From the NCBI GenBank assembly GCA_036924285.1, contig JAYKYS010000009.1, forward strand, positions 8,928,001-8,992,000: a stretch of DNA of 64,000 bases, in the 5' to 3' direction. Source of the DNA: Asterella californica. Its lineage: Eukaryota; Streptophyta; Marchantiopsida; Marchantiales; Aytoniaceae. The position numbers and the translations under genes are program-made. This document shows, in pieces, positions 9,995-20,975 of the stretch. Position 1 is the first letter of the stretch, and each line of letters starts with the position of its first letter. The notes beneath the pieces are model-generated. The model worked only from the letters and a program-made list of their open reading frames with translations, did no database searches and had not been told where the DNA came from.

Positions 9995-12267
9995 ATGTCG
10001 ATGCATCCGCGAGGCTTGGTGTTACTAGCGGCAGAATTGGCCGAGGCCACTCCTTTCCTCAAGAAGTTGGGTCTCGACTTCTTCCTGTGGGATTGGAACC
10101 TCGCAGATCAGGGACTTCTGGAGGAGGTGTGGGCAGCACTACCCCCTCGCAACCGTGTACCTGCGAAGACAGGAGTAGCTCAAGGAAGACCATCTTCCTA
10201 GACTAAAGATTGATGGCGCAGGGCTCTCCACAGACCAGACTCCGAGGACCGATGGTATTGGTTTGAGAAGAAGATTTTGCCCAGTGTAGTGAGTACGTGG
10301 TATGTGCCTGGGAGCACCACTTGTCTTTTCGTGGAAGACAGGTAGGGTAGGAATGGGTGGAAGATTGAATCTTACCGGGAGCCGAAGAAGCGACTTCTGG
10401 CGAAGCTGTTTCTGCATCTCTTCCCCAAGGGGAAAGCGCAGAAGACGAGGTACTTGGGAGATCAGGACGTAGAGTTCCTGAAAGCAGTGTGGGATGAAAG
10501 AGTGCCCATCTACTGAGGCGCATACGTCCACAACTATGTACAGACGGAGCTAGCGTACTTGGGTACCCCGGCGGGAGGACACTTGACACCTTTCCTCTGC
10601 TACTTGTACGTAGTCATGAGGGATCTTAGGGAAGATCAGCTGGCGCAGTATGGACCAACAGGGCAACAGGAAGAGAAGGAAGAGACCTCGGAAGACGACG
10701 ACCGAGCAGCAGCCGCAACTCCCCCTCCCACTCTGATGCCACAGTTGAGGCCCGGCTCTCACCAGAAGACGCTTCTGGTGAGGGAAGACGAGTCTAGTGG
10801 GTCGGAAGATACCACACCACCGAGGAAGATGGGTCCTAGAAGTGTACCTAGGACACCCATCTCCCTCATTCATTCAGGATCGGAGTCCGAATCGGAGGAA
10901 GAACTGCTGAGTACCCAATCGGAGCAAAAGACCGCTTCCCAACACAAGAGAAGAAGGGATACTCCTACTGCGATGGGGGGGAGCGCAGTGAAGAGAACCG
11001 CTCCTGCCACGAAGGATCTTCCACCCCGGAAGATGAGAAGAGTAGCTTCTTCTCGTGCGTAGAAGATGAAGACCATTATGGTGGAAGAGACATCCTTGCC
11101 TCTGGAAGACAAGGTCGATACCTCCGAGCGAGTGGTGGAGATGAACTTGTCTTCCGTAGGAAGAAGACTAGAAGAGTTCAGCGCCTTCTTCCACAAGGAG
11201 ATCCAGCCAGCTATGGAGTTGCTGGAGAAGAGAGCGAAGGCACAGGAGAGGCCCTTGCAACCTGGATTCGGTCTGCGCACCTTGCTGCGACAGGAAGAAG
11301 ACCGGAAGAAGACGGAGTCGCTGGAAGCTAGTCTCTGCACCACGGAGAAGCTCGCAGCAAGATACAAGGTGGAAGCAGCCGCTTCTGCCAAGGAGCTGGT
11401 GCAGCTTTGGAAGAGCAACCAGGAGTTGCAGGCGCGTGTACAGCAGCGCGATCAGGAAGTCCTCCGAGTGCGGGAGAAGATCACCACCCTCGCAGAGGAG
11501 CAGACCACATGGAAGACGCAGCGAGAAGCCGCAGAAGCGCGAGTTGCAGTTGAGAAGACGCAGCGGGAAGCAGCGGAGGCTCGTGCACAAGAGATGCTAG
11601 CACAGTCGGTGGAAGCGCTTCGGAAGAAGTTCAACTTCACTGCGGGTAGGAAGTTACTTACCTTAGCTAGAGGATGGGACAGCAAGTCCAAGACAATGTT
11701 GGTGGAATGCCGGGAGAGCATGTTCAGGTACTTAGATCGACAAATAAAAGGAGTGAAGACACTTTATGGTCTTCCCTCACTTCCGATACTTGCAACCGCA
11801 TCTTCCCATGCTCCAGCACCATCGACTGGATCCGGAATGGAGAAGGAGGAGTTCGACCTCGCTGTGCACTTGGTACTGACAGCGTTGGAAGCCGAGAAGA
11901 CTTCGGAAGACGCCCCGAAGACAGGAAGACGAGCCGTCTTCCCAAGTATTCCGCGTGGAGGTAGCGACTTCTCCGGACCCCTATGAGGTCGCCATGGTCC
12001 CTAGTACCGCACCCGTGCCTCAGAAGACCGAAGACGCACCACTCGACTCTGCTTCCCAGAAGACGCTTTTGTCTTCCGAAGCAGAAGCCGAAGCCGAGGA
12101 AGACGCAGCCGCAGCGACAGACAGCAGGACCAACGAAGAGTGATGAGAGGGAAGCTACCTCAGTGACACCCGAGGTAAGCGCAGGGCTTCCCAGCCCATC
12201 AGAAGCCGAACTAGTAGCTCCGATAGGAGCAGATCAGGTAGAGATTGCCACGGTGCAATCAGAATAG
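9995..12267 (+). pseudogene. ORF1 of the giant LTR, copy A (nonsense-riddled)
   Basis: From ATG 9995 one frame runs to 11986 with four stops that I can place: TAG 10199, TAG 10343, TGA 10514 and TAG 11060. At each, the intact copy at 16326 has TGG or CAG, so all four are C-to-T or G-to-A transitions. Part of the Ser/Thr-rich middle is deleted relative to that copy. The tail (DPYEVAM to VEIATVQSE, ending 12267) lies in other frames. It keeps the N-terminal LGLDFFLWDWNL and WWRRALH blocks and the coiled coil. Not functional as a full protein. Confidence 0.75.
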
Positions 12268-13740
12268 ATAGTAACCGAAGTGACACACTCCCAGTTTAGT
12301 AAGACCGAACATGCTATCTTAAGGGTGGCAGTTTTCCATGTAAAATTAGTTAGGACACCATGTGGCAACATAGGTAGCGTAGGAGAAACAAGGTGGATGG
12401 CTAATTAGGAGAGGGAACCGTTTGCATGTGGGCTGGCAGCCTTCTGTCAGCGCCTCTCTCTCCCTGGTGGTCGTCTCCCCTGGTTCTCATGGCAGCGACA
12501 TAAGTAGGATCGAAGAGTAGGAGATAGAGTTCTATAGCTACTGCACCCACATATCAATTCGATGGTGCAGGCAGACGAGACACATTAAAGAGGAGCCACA
12601 GGATAGATAGTTCTTCGCACACTACACCCGTTGTTGGAAACATACGAATAGTCTTGGAATACACAGGAGGGGTCTGCATGCTCGTACCAGCAGTGGTTCG
12701 AAGATGTAGATAAAGGTAGTGGACAGTTTAGGAGCAGGGAACCGCATCCTCGTGCAGTCCTGTTGACTAGACTGGTGTGTCGAGGAGTAGACACAGGAAG
12801 TAGAGGGAGTGAGCTTCCCAATGCCATTGTGACTTCTTCTCGGGGAATAGATTGTGGATTTGAGTGCAGAAGGTTTGTTCATGTCTTCTGGATGGTGGGT
12901 TCCTTGAATTCGCTCCCAATTGTGCATGGGAAGTGTTCTTCTTGAGTGGCGGTGACTGTCAGCAGTTGTGGAAGTGTAGCGTGGCTCGTTCAGTAGAGCA
13001 CTTGGGATCTACGTACCGACGGTCTTATGGGTAAGGGATCCCAGAAGACAGAGTAGTCAGAGCAGCGAAGTAAAGAAGAAAGAAGTCTTCTTCCCACAGC
13101 AGAAGACGACATCCTCGAGTAGAAGACGGTGCAACTGTACACATGTTTGTTGTCTTCCTCCCCAAACTATTACAAGCAGGGATGGCTTGTTAGTCAGGCT
13201 CCGGACTAGAAGCCTGTCGGAATCTTAATTTCCTCTTTTCATCTTGTTTTCTCTTGTTTGGATTTTCTCATCTTCCCCATCTTCTTACCTTCTTCTAGTG
13301 AGCTTCCGATACTTCTATTGAGCTTCCGTGAAGGTGAATGTCGTTGTAGTGCTGCAGGAAGATCATTTCCGTAGGCAGAAGCCTGGGAAGGCTACAGGGG
13401 GCATACACCCTATGATTGATCTAACCGTTGTAATGTGAGTGCGAGAGTAAGGTGTAACAGCCGTGCTAGTCGACTTCTGCGAAGCAGGACATTCTTCTGG
13501 AGGTGTGAGAAGACGAGCTGAAGCCCCAGAAGACGAGAATCGCTTCAGGAAGACGGTATCGAGAAGACCGGAAGAAGTGATCTGAAAGCAGGAAGATCAT
13601 CTTCCCGAGCTTCTCTGTGAATAGTTGTGTGATATTTTTAGTTAGTAGTTGTTTATTTAGATCCAGAGTATATTTTGGAGTACCTGGAAGACGCGTGGTT
13701 TTGTGAGAAGACGGGATTCTTAGGCAAAACCCGTGTGTTT
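12268..13740 (+). other. Non-coding 3' segment of the LTR
   Basis: No ORF of note. The same ~1.5-kb sequence follows ORF1 in every long LTR copy (18.6-20.05 kb here, inverted at 7.1-8.65 and 30.3-31.9 kb). It is rich in GAAGAC/GTCTTC. It presumably holds 3' signals of the ORF1 transcript or the LTR R/U5 region; no polyadenylation signal could be singled out. Confidence 0.6.
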
Positions 13741-13851
13741 GTGTGTTTGAACAGATCTTAGAACTTAGAGCAACGTTACTTGTGCAAATCCTCTGTGGGA
13801 ACGATATCTTGTATACTAAATGGGCAAAAGGAGTAATCCTGCGTCACTACA

Positions 13852-15286
13852 AGAAGACGAAGTCACTTGAGGCAGCTTCTTCTTTCACTTTGGCGGATGG
13901 TACTGTTTGGAGTCCTAGCCCGGATTCAGACAGCTGGCCTCCAGAAGAAGTCCTGGATGAAGCGGTGTTCAAGGTAAGTACCAGAAGCAAAGGGAAGTCA
14001 GAATCACGTCAGAAGGAGATCAAGAAGAAGAAGCAACGAAAGGAGAGGTCATCTTCTCTTGAGCGGCCTTCTTCTCCTACTTACGACCGAGAAGATCCGA
14101 AGTACTTTGCTCCTGACATTAGACAAGAAGTTGAAGCGATCATGCAAGACGAGCTGGAGAAGCGACGGAAGATAGTACAGCAACTTCCTACACCGACTAT
14201 GGCAGCTTCCTCCTCAAGAGAAGAGTCCCCAGTCGAGGGAAGATACCATTCTGTCTTCCACCCAAGGAAGCAGCTACTACATCTTCTCTGTTGGAAACAC
14301 CAGTCACTCTTCTGAAGCGATCCCCTTACAACTTCTTGCGAAACTTGTGGAATCAGAAGGCGGATGTAACCTTCCAACAGCTGTTGGATGACAACGTTGG
14401 TTATAGGAAGTTGTTACAATCCGTGCTTCGAGGATCGAGGAAGAGAAGGACAGCTAAACTTCCCAAGAGCACCCCGATCCTAAGAATCGAACATGAGGAC
14501 TTGAGAGCCCCAGAACTTGATATGGAGATCCATGGCTGTCTTCTGAAGAAGGTACCCATTGATTCCGGCTCCGGAGTTAACATCATGACTGAAGAAACGG
14601 CGCATGCCTTAGGCTTCACTGAGTTCCAGCCTACTCCGAGAATCCTCAGAATGGCGGACCAGACCAGAAGACGACCTTTGGAGCAACTGAAAGATGTCTT
14701 GACGGTAATTGGGGGAGTATCTTTTTATCTCACTTACATCATTTTGCGAGCTGTAGCTAGGGTTGGATATCAGGTGTTAATAGGAAGACCATGGCTGTAT
14801 GCTGCAAATGTAAATACCGATTGGAGGAGACATCGTTTGAGATTTCCCAATCCTACACCCAAGCCAGGTGAGAAGACCAAGGTCTCACTTCCTTGGATCA
14901 AGATTGGACACCAAGGTGAAACTCCTTCTACGACAGAAGGATACACTTCAGAAGACTCAGCTGCGTCTTCTGACAGTGATGAGCGATATAATGAGTTTGT
15001 GGTGAATAACTTGTGTACTACAGAAGTAACAGAGATAGCAGAGGAAGTGATCTGTGGGTATATTGAGTGCTACGAAGTTGCGGAAGAAGAGCTTTCAGAA
15101 GACAAAAGTATCATCTTCCCTTCGGAAGATCCGATAGTTGATCTTCTAGAAGACGAATCTGAACCGGAAGAAGCTCCCAATCCGGAATACTTTGGTGCCA
15201 GTGAGTACAGTCACACTGAAGGAATGGTAAACCCGGACGATCTTCCTACTTCTTCCCGAATTCAATTCGAGCTTCCCTACTCCTAG
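13852..15286 (+). pseudogene. Giant-LTR internal ORF: gag-like tail and aspartic protease, truncated
   Basis: The internal region opens with a Lys/Ser/Glu-rich stretch (SKGKSESRQKEIKKKK, DIRQEVEAIMQDELEKRRK) of gag-like character but without a zinc knuckle. A one-base frameshift near 14265 separates it from a protease segment. Residues PIDSGSGVNIM (active Asp codon at 14561) and VLIGRPWLY are typical of retroviral-type proteases of Ty3 elements. The acidic linker to EGMVNPDD matches the minus-strand copy at 43.9-44.5 kb, where RT follows. Here it jumps at about 15240 into LTR sequence, so the last dozen codons are LTR-derived. No ATG is evident at the start; expression may need a fusion or frameshift. 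Confidence 0.7.
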
Positions 15287-16325
15287 CCTTCAAATTGGAG
15301 ATCCCCGCTATCCGTTTCCCTACCCTATCATCTCTCTACTCCCGAAACCTTGAACAGAAGACTCTTCGGAAGATCTGAACATCTTCGGAAGACGCTTCTG
15401 AGATTGGAACATCTTCGGAAGCCTGACATCTTCGGAAGACTGTCTTCGGAAGTCGACTATATACAATTCGTATCAATAGTGGATTTGCTTGGGTTTTGTG
15501 TTAAGAGAGGCTTGGTACGAATCCTGAGTGGCGTGGTGAGTTGTTTTGTTATTTCGAGAAGTTGGAAATCGAGAACTAGGCATGTGCCTCCCGACCTTCC
15601 AAGCTTCTCAAATCCACATCTTCCTAGAGAGACTAGAAGATTGGAATGACTGGCAAAATGCGCGAGAAGACGTGAGGGTCCATTTCGGATCTCTTTTGTC
15701 TGACCCATAGCAGCCCATTCCTTCTTCTTCCCGAACTTAGGAGAGAGTCGTGAGAAGTCTTGCTGACAGAATCTGGAGAGAATGGTCGAGGGTCATGTCT
15801 TCTCATCATGCAGCAAGCTTCTTCTGAGTGTGTACGAGAGGTGAGAAGTCAGAAGAACAGAGTGCAAATGTCTTGAGTCTGTTGTGAGGATAGATTGCGC
15901 GTAGAAAGAAGAAGACAGGTGAGGTCAGTGAAGGGAAGCCTGACTTCGGGAGGTCTTCCGAGAAAGACATTGAATCGGAAGTTGTCCTGGGAGTCTTCCC
16001 CGAGGCCACTGTCACCGTAGGAGCCCGCAACCATCTTCTGACCCTGTTATGCACTCTACTTCTCGCGAATCTTGTATCTTCTGATAGGAAGTAGGATGTA
16101 ATGCAAGGTGGGTTATCTTCTTAGGAATCCATGCGAGGTCTTGCTTAGTTAGGATTGTTTAGATATAGCTCGGAAGACGAGAGCTATCTAGGAAGTACTG
16201 TTAGAATCCTGGAAGACGGAGTAGCTGTCTTCTGAGAAGTAGAAGCTAGACTGTGGGCACTTGGGAAGGACTGAGCCTTCAGCTCACAGTAAGTGCTTGT
16301 GGCTTAGTGCAACAGATCTTCCAGT

Positions 16326-18368
16326 ATGTCGATGCATCTTCGAGGGTTGGTGCTACCGGCAGCAGAGTTGGCCGAGGCCACACCCTTTCTCAAGGAGTTG
16401 GGTCTCGACTTCTTCTTGTGGGATTGGAACCTCACCGACCAAGGACTTCTGGAGGAGGTTTGGGCAGCCTTACCACCTCGCAACCGTGTACCTGCAAAGG
16501 CAGGAGTAGCTCGAGGAAGACCATCTTCCTGGACTGAAGATTGGTGGCGCAGGGCCTTCCACAGGTCAGAATCCGAGGACCGAGGGTATTGGCTCGAGAA
16601 GAAGATCTTGCCCAGGACCGTGAGTGAGTGGCATGTGCCTGGAAGCACAACTTGCCTCTTCCTGGAGGACAGGCAGGGAAGGAACGGGTGGAAGGTCGAA
16701 TCTTACCGGGAGCCGAAGAAGCGACTTCTGGCGAAGCTGTTTCTGCATCTCTTTCCCAAGGGGAAAGCGCAGAAGACGAGGTACCTTGGAGATCAGGACG
16801 TAGAGTTCCTGGAAATAGTGTGGGATGACGGAGTGTCTGTCAACTGGGGCTCATTCTTCCACATATATGTACAGGCAGAGTTAGCGTACTTGGGTACCCC
16901 GGTAGGAGGACACTTGACACCTTTCCTCTGTTACTTGTATGTAGCCATGGGGGATCTCACAGAAGGGCAGTTGGTGAAGTATGGGCCAACAGCGCAACCT
17001 AAGACGAAGGAGGAGACCTCGGAAGAAGATGACCGAGCAGCAGCCGCAACTCCCCCTCCCACTCTGATGCCGCAGCTGAGGCCCGGCTCTCATCAGAAGA
17101 CGCTTCTGGTGAGGGAAGACGACTCCAGTGGGTCGGAAGACGTCACGTCTCTGAGGAAGATGGGCCCTAGAAGTGTACCTAGGAAGACCACCTCCCTCAT
17201 ACATTCGGGATCGGAGTCTGACTCGGAGGAAGAACTGTTGAGTACCCGATCGGAGCAGAAGACCGCTTCTGCAACACCAGAGAGTCTTCCGAAGACTCCT
17301 GAAGACGTAGGATGGATGGATACTCCTACTACGATGCGGGGAAGCGCAGCGAAGAGGACCGCTTCTACCATGGGGAGAGATCTTCCACCCCGGAAGATGA
17401 GAAGAGTAGCTTCTTCCCGTGTGCAGAAGTTGAAGACCATTGCGGTGGAAGAGGCATCCTTGCCTCTGAAAGACAAGGTCGACACCTCCAACCGAACTGT
17501 GGAGATGAACCTGTCTTCCGCAGGAAGAAGACTGGAAGAGTTCAGCGCCTTCTTCCACGCAGAGATCCAACCAGCTATGGAGTTGCTGGAGAAGAGAGCG
17601 AAGGCTCGAGAGAAGCCCTTGCAGCCTGGATTCGATCTGCGCACCTTGATGCGTCAGGAAGAAGGCCAGAAGAAGACAGAAGCGCTGGAAGCTAGTCTCC
17701 GCACCACGGAGAAGCTCGCCGCAAGGAGCAAGGAGGAAGCAGCCGCTTCTGCCAAGGAGCTGACCCAACTGAGGAAGAGCAACCAGGAGTTGCAGGCGCG
17801 TTTACAGCAGTGCGACCAAGAGGTTCTCCGAGTGCGGGGGAAGATCACCGCCCTCGCAGAAGAGAGGACAACATGGAAGACGCAACAAGAAGCCGCAGAA
17901 GCGCGAGTTGCAGCCGAGAAGATGCAACGGGAAGCAGCGGAAGCTCATGCGCAGGAGATGCTAGCACAATCGGTGGAGGCACTCCGGAAGAAGTTCAACT
18001 TCACCGCGGGTAGGAAGTTGCTTACCCTGGCTAGAGACTGGGACGAGGAGTCCAGAGCGAGGTTGGTCGAGTGCAAGGAGAGCATGTTCAGGTATTTGGA
18101 TCGGCAGATAGAGAGAGTGAAGACACTCTATGGTCTTCTCTTGACTCCGTCACCTGCAACCGCGTCTTCCCAAGCTCCAGCACCATCGACTGGATCCGGA
18201 TTGGAGAAGGAGGAGTTCGACCTCGCTGTCCACTTACTAGTAACAGCGTTCGAAGCCGAGAAGACACCGGAAGATGCTTCGAAAGACAGGAAGAAGAACC
18301 ATCTTCCCAGGTATTCCGCGTGGAGGAAGCGACTTCCCCGGACCCCTATGAGGTCGCCATGGCCCTAG
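16326..18368 (+). CDS. ORF1 encoded inside the LTR, copy B: coiled-coil protein of unknown function
   Basis: An uninterrupted 680-codon frame starts at ATG 16326 (MSMHLRG). Residues 1-220 look globular and conserved among copies (LGLDFFLWDWNL, EVWAALPPRNR, GYWLEKKILP, YREPKKRLLAKLF, GGHLTPFLCYLY). Residues 220-375 are Ser/Glu/Thr-rich and probably disordered (SGSESDSEEELLS). Residues 400-570 form a long charged coiled coil (ELLEKRAKAREK, QEVLRVRGKITAL, AEARVAAEKMQREAAEA). A final helical piece precedes PTPATASS-type linkers. Near 18290 a small deletion shifts the frame, so the acidic tail found in other copies (to about 18626) is lost. There are no zinc-knuckle, protease or RT motifs. It could be a displaced structural (Gag-like) or regulatory protein; I do not recognise the family. 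Confidence 0.7.
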   Translation: MSMHLRGLVLPAAELAEATPFLKELGLDFFLWDWNLTDQGLLEEVWAALPPRNRVPAKAGVARGRPSSWTEDWWRRAFHRSESEDRGYWLEKKILPRTVSEWHVPGSTTCLFLEDRQGRNGWKVESYREPKKRLLAKLFLHLFPKGKAQKTRYLGDQDVEFLEIVWDDGVSVNWGSFFHIYVQAELAYLGTPVGGHLTPFLCYLYVAMGDLTEGQLVKYGPTAQPKTKEETSEEDDRAAAATPPPTLMPQLRPGSHQKTLLVREDDSSGSEDVTSLRKMGPRSVPRKTTSLIHSGSESDSEEELLSTRSEQKTASATPESLPKTPEDVGWMDTPTTMRGSAAKRTASTMGRDLPPRKMRRVASSRVQKLKTIAVEEASLPLKDKVDTSNRTVEMNLSSAGRRLEEFSAFFHAEIQPAMELLEKRAKAREKPLQPGFDLRTLMRQEEGQKKTEALEASLRTTEKLAARSKEEAAASAKELTQLRKSNQELQARLQQCDQEVLRVRGKITALAEERTTWKTQQEAAEARVAAEKMQREAAEAHAQEMLAQSVEALRKKFNFTAGRKLLTLARDWDEESRARLVECKESMFRYLDRQIERVKTLYGLLLTPSPATASSQAPAPSTGSGLEKEEFDLAVHLLVTAFEAEKTPEDASKDRKKNHLPRYSAWRKRLPRTPMRSPWP

Positions 18369-18629
18369 TGCCGCACCAATACCTCAGAAGAGCGAGGAAG
18401 CACCGCTCGACCCAGCTTCCCAGAAGACGCTTCCGTCTTCCGAAACAGAAGCAGAAGCCGAGGAAGAAGCAGCAGCAGCGACAGCAGGGCCAGCACAGAA
18501 CGATGAGGAGGAAGCCACCTCAGTGACACCCGAGGTAATCGCAGGGCTTTCTAGCTTATCAGAAGCCACGTTAGGAGCTCCGATCGAGGCAGATCAAGTA
18601 GAGATTGCCACCGAGCAATCAGAGTAGAT

Positions 18630-20046
18630 AGTAACCGAAGTTGACAATTCCAGATTTAGTAGGCACCGAACATGCTATCTTAAGGGTGGTAGTTTTCAGT
18701 GTAAAATTAGTTAGGCAACCATGTGACAGAGTAAGAAGCGCAAGAACAGAAAAAGGAAACCGTGTGCATGTGAGGGGTAGCTTTTCTCTCCTTGGTGGTG
18801 GTTCTTTTTGTTCTCTTGTGGTGGATGCATAAGTAGGATCGAAGAGTAGGAAATCTAGTTCGTTAGTGACGCACACTACACCTGGTGTTAGAGACATACA
18901 AATAGTCGAGGATTATACAGGAGGGGTCTGCATGCTTGTTAACGGCAGTGGTTCGAGGATGTAGATAGAGGTAATGGACAGTTTAGGAACAGGGAACGGC
19001 ATCCTCGTGCAGTCCTGCTGGCTAGACTGTTGTGTCGAGGAGTAGGCGCATGAAGTAGAGGGAGTGAGCTTCCCAATGCCAGTGTGACATCTTCTCGGAG
19101 AATGGATTGCTGATTTGAGTGCAGAAGCTTAATTCATGTCTTCTGGGTGGTGGGTTCCTTGAATTTACTCCCGATTGTGCATGAGAAGTGTTCTCCTTGA
19201 GTGGCGGTGACTGTCAGCAGTGGTGGAAGTGCAGCTTGGCTCGTTCAGTGGAGCACTTAGGATCCACGTACGGATGGTCTTATGAGTAAGGGATCCCAGA
19301 TGACAGAGTAGTTGGAGCAGCGAAGAGAAGAAGAAAGAAGCTTTCTTCCCATCACAGAAGACGACATCCTCAAGTAGAAGACGGTGCAACTGTACGCACG
19401 TTTGTTGTCTTTCTCCCCAAAATATTACAAGCAGGGATGGCTTGTTAGTCAGGATCCGGACTAGAAGCCTGTCGGAATCTTAATTTCTCCTTTTCAACTT
19501 GTTTTTCTCTTGTTTGGATTTTCCCTTCTTCCCCATCTTCCCTCATCTTCCCCATCTTCTTACCTTCTTCTAGTGAGCTTCCGAGATTTCTATTGAGCTT
19601 CCGTGAAGGTGAATGTCGTTGTAGTGCTACAGGAAGTCCATTTCCATAGACAGAAGCCTGGGAAGGCTACAAAGAGCATACACCCTGTGATTAATCTAAC
19701 CCGTTGGAATGGGAGTGCGAGAGTAAGGTGTAACAGCCGTGCTAGTCGACTTCTGCGAAGCAAGACAGTCTTCTAGAAATATGAGAAGCCGAGCTGAACC
19801 CCCAGAAGTCGAGAATTGCTTCAGGAAGACGGTACTGAGAAGACCGGAAGAAGTGACCTGGAAGCAGGAAGAGCGTCTTCCCGAACTTCTATGTGAATAG
19901 TTGTGTGATATTTTAGTTAGTAGTTGTTTGTTTAGATCCAGAGCACCTTTTGGCGTGTCTGGAGGACGCGTGGTTTTGTGAGAAGACGGGATTTCCAGGC
20001 AAAACCCGTGTGTTTGTGTGTTTGAACAGATCTTAGAACTTAGAGC
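18630..20046 (+). other. Non-coding 3' segment of the LTR (copy B)
   Basis: This parallels 12268-13757 and the inverted copies at 7.1-8.65 and 30.3-31.9 kb. No gene is seen. It ends at ACTTAGAGC, where the nested Ty3 element entered; the remainder of the LTR resumes at 28812. Confidence 0.65.
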
Positions 20047-20962
20047 TGTAAACCCTCCGCGGTCCTAACGATCAACTACCCCCCGATCTCTCAACCTCCA
20101 CGATCGTCATCCACGAATCTGCAACTGTCGGGCCTGTCTCTCACTCAGGGGTCACCTCTGATGGCTTTGATGGAAGCACACCATGAATCTTGAAGGGAAA
20201 AATGCTAAGTTCACTCTCATTCATACACCCACAAACTTATCAACTAAAATCTCCATAATCTCATCCACTAAAATCCTCCATTCTAACGACGTCTCTCAAG
20301 TTCTCACATGCTAAAAATATCCCACACTCTCTATATTACTCAAGTTGTCATTACGACGATGTGAAAACAAGGATGAGGAGCTCTTCCCTACTCCTCTATT
20401 TATACATTCTAGGTTTTTACTTTGGTACCCTCCGGTAACTCAGCCGTAACTACTTTTACCGGGTTTTACTAAGATATTACTTAAGGTAAAAGCATTGATC
20501 ACATGGGCTTTTTACCTTTTCACATGGGCTTATTCCTTCAAAGTCAACAACTTCTAGAAGGATTCTGGAATATTCTCAAGGAATCTCGAATTTCCACCCC
20601 CCCTCTACACTAGGACCCACTAAAAAGGAAACATGTGGAATCTCTTCTTGTTTTTAATGCCCACAAAGTCCACAACTTTAATCCAACCACTAATATCAAG
20701 TCAAAAAGGAGATAAGGGATACTTTCCACCCCCTTTCTACCTTTTAGACAAGATGACAAGATAGTAGTGCTCACTCTTTAGCAAATATCTGAATTCTGCC
20801 AAAAGTACAGCTAAGTTTAACCATAACTAACTTTTAGCTAGTCATGACTAACTTGATATCTCCTAAAAGTACTTTGGCAGTAAATAAACATTCTCAACAC
20901 TTAGTTAGAACTAAACACCTTACTAATAGATAAACTTCCTATGTGTAACATAGGTCGTTACA
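20047..20962 (-). repeat. 3' LTR of the nested Ty3 element
   Basis: 916 bp, beginning TGTAAACC and ending GTTACA on the plus strand. It is the same length as, and appears identical to, 27896-28811. On the coding strand it is preceded by the polypurine tract at 20963-20973. Confidence 0.93.
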
Positions 20963-20973
20963 TTTTACCCCCG
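20963..20973 (-). promoter_or_regulatory. Polypurine tract
   Basis: On the coding strand GGGGGTAAAA lies directly upstream of the 3' LTR (TGTAACG). It is purine-rich apart from one T, in the position where plus-strand DNA synthesis is primed. The gag-pol stop codon is adjacent. Confidence 0.7.
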
Positions 20974-20975
20974 GA

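Larger units (their letters stand above)
9503..13851 (+). repeat. 5' LTR of the plus-strand giant-LTR copy (5' truncated)
   Basis: The sequence from about 9503 (GTATGAGAGGTGAGAAG) parallels 15831 onward and 38398 onward, so about 1.5 kb of the LTR start is missing. It contains a leader, ORF1 (9995-12267, broken), a ~1.5-kb untranslated segment and the terminus GCGTCACTACA at 13851. Confidence 0.7.

Noticed and set aside
12622..12945. Short ORFs of 80-101 aa recurring in each LTR copy (also near 31261-31603)
   Set aside because: They recur because the LTR segment recurs. Frames are not maintained between copies and no domain is visible.
13852..13910. Primer binding site for the giant-LTR element (TGGCGGATGG at about 13895)
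   Set aside because: It lies 40 bp inside and does not match a tRNA 3' end I can recognise.
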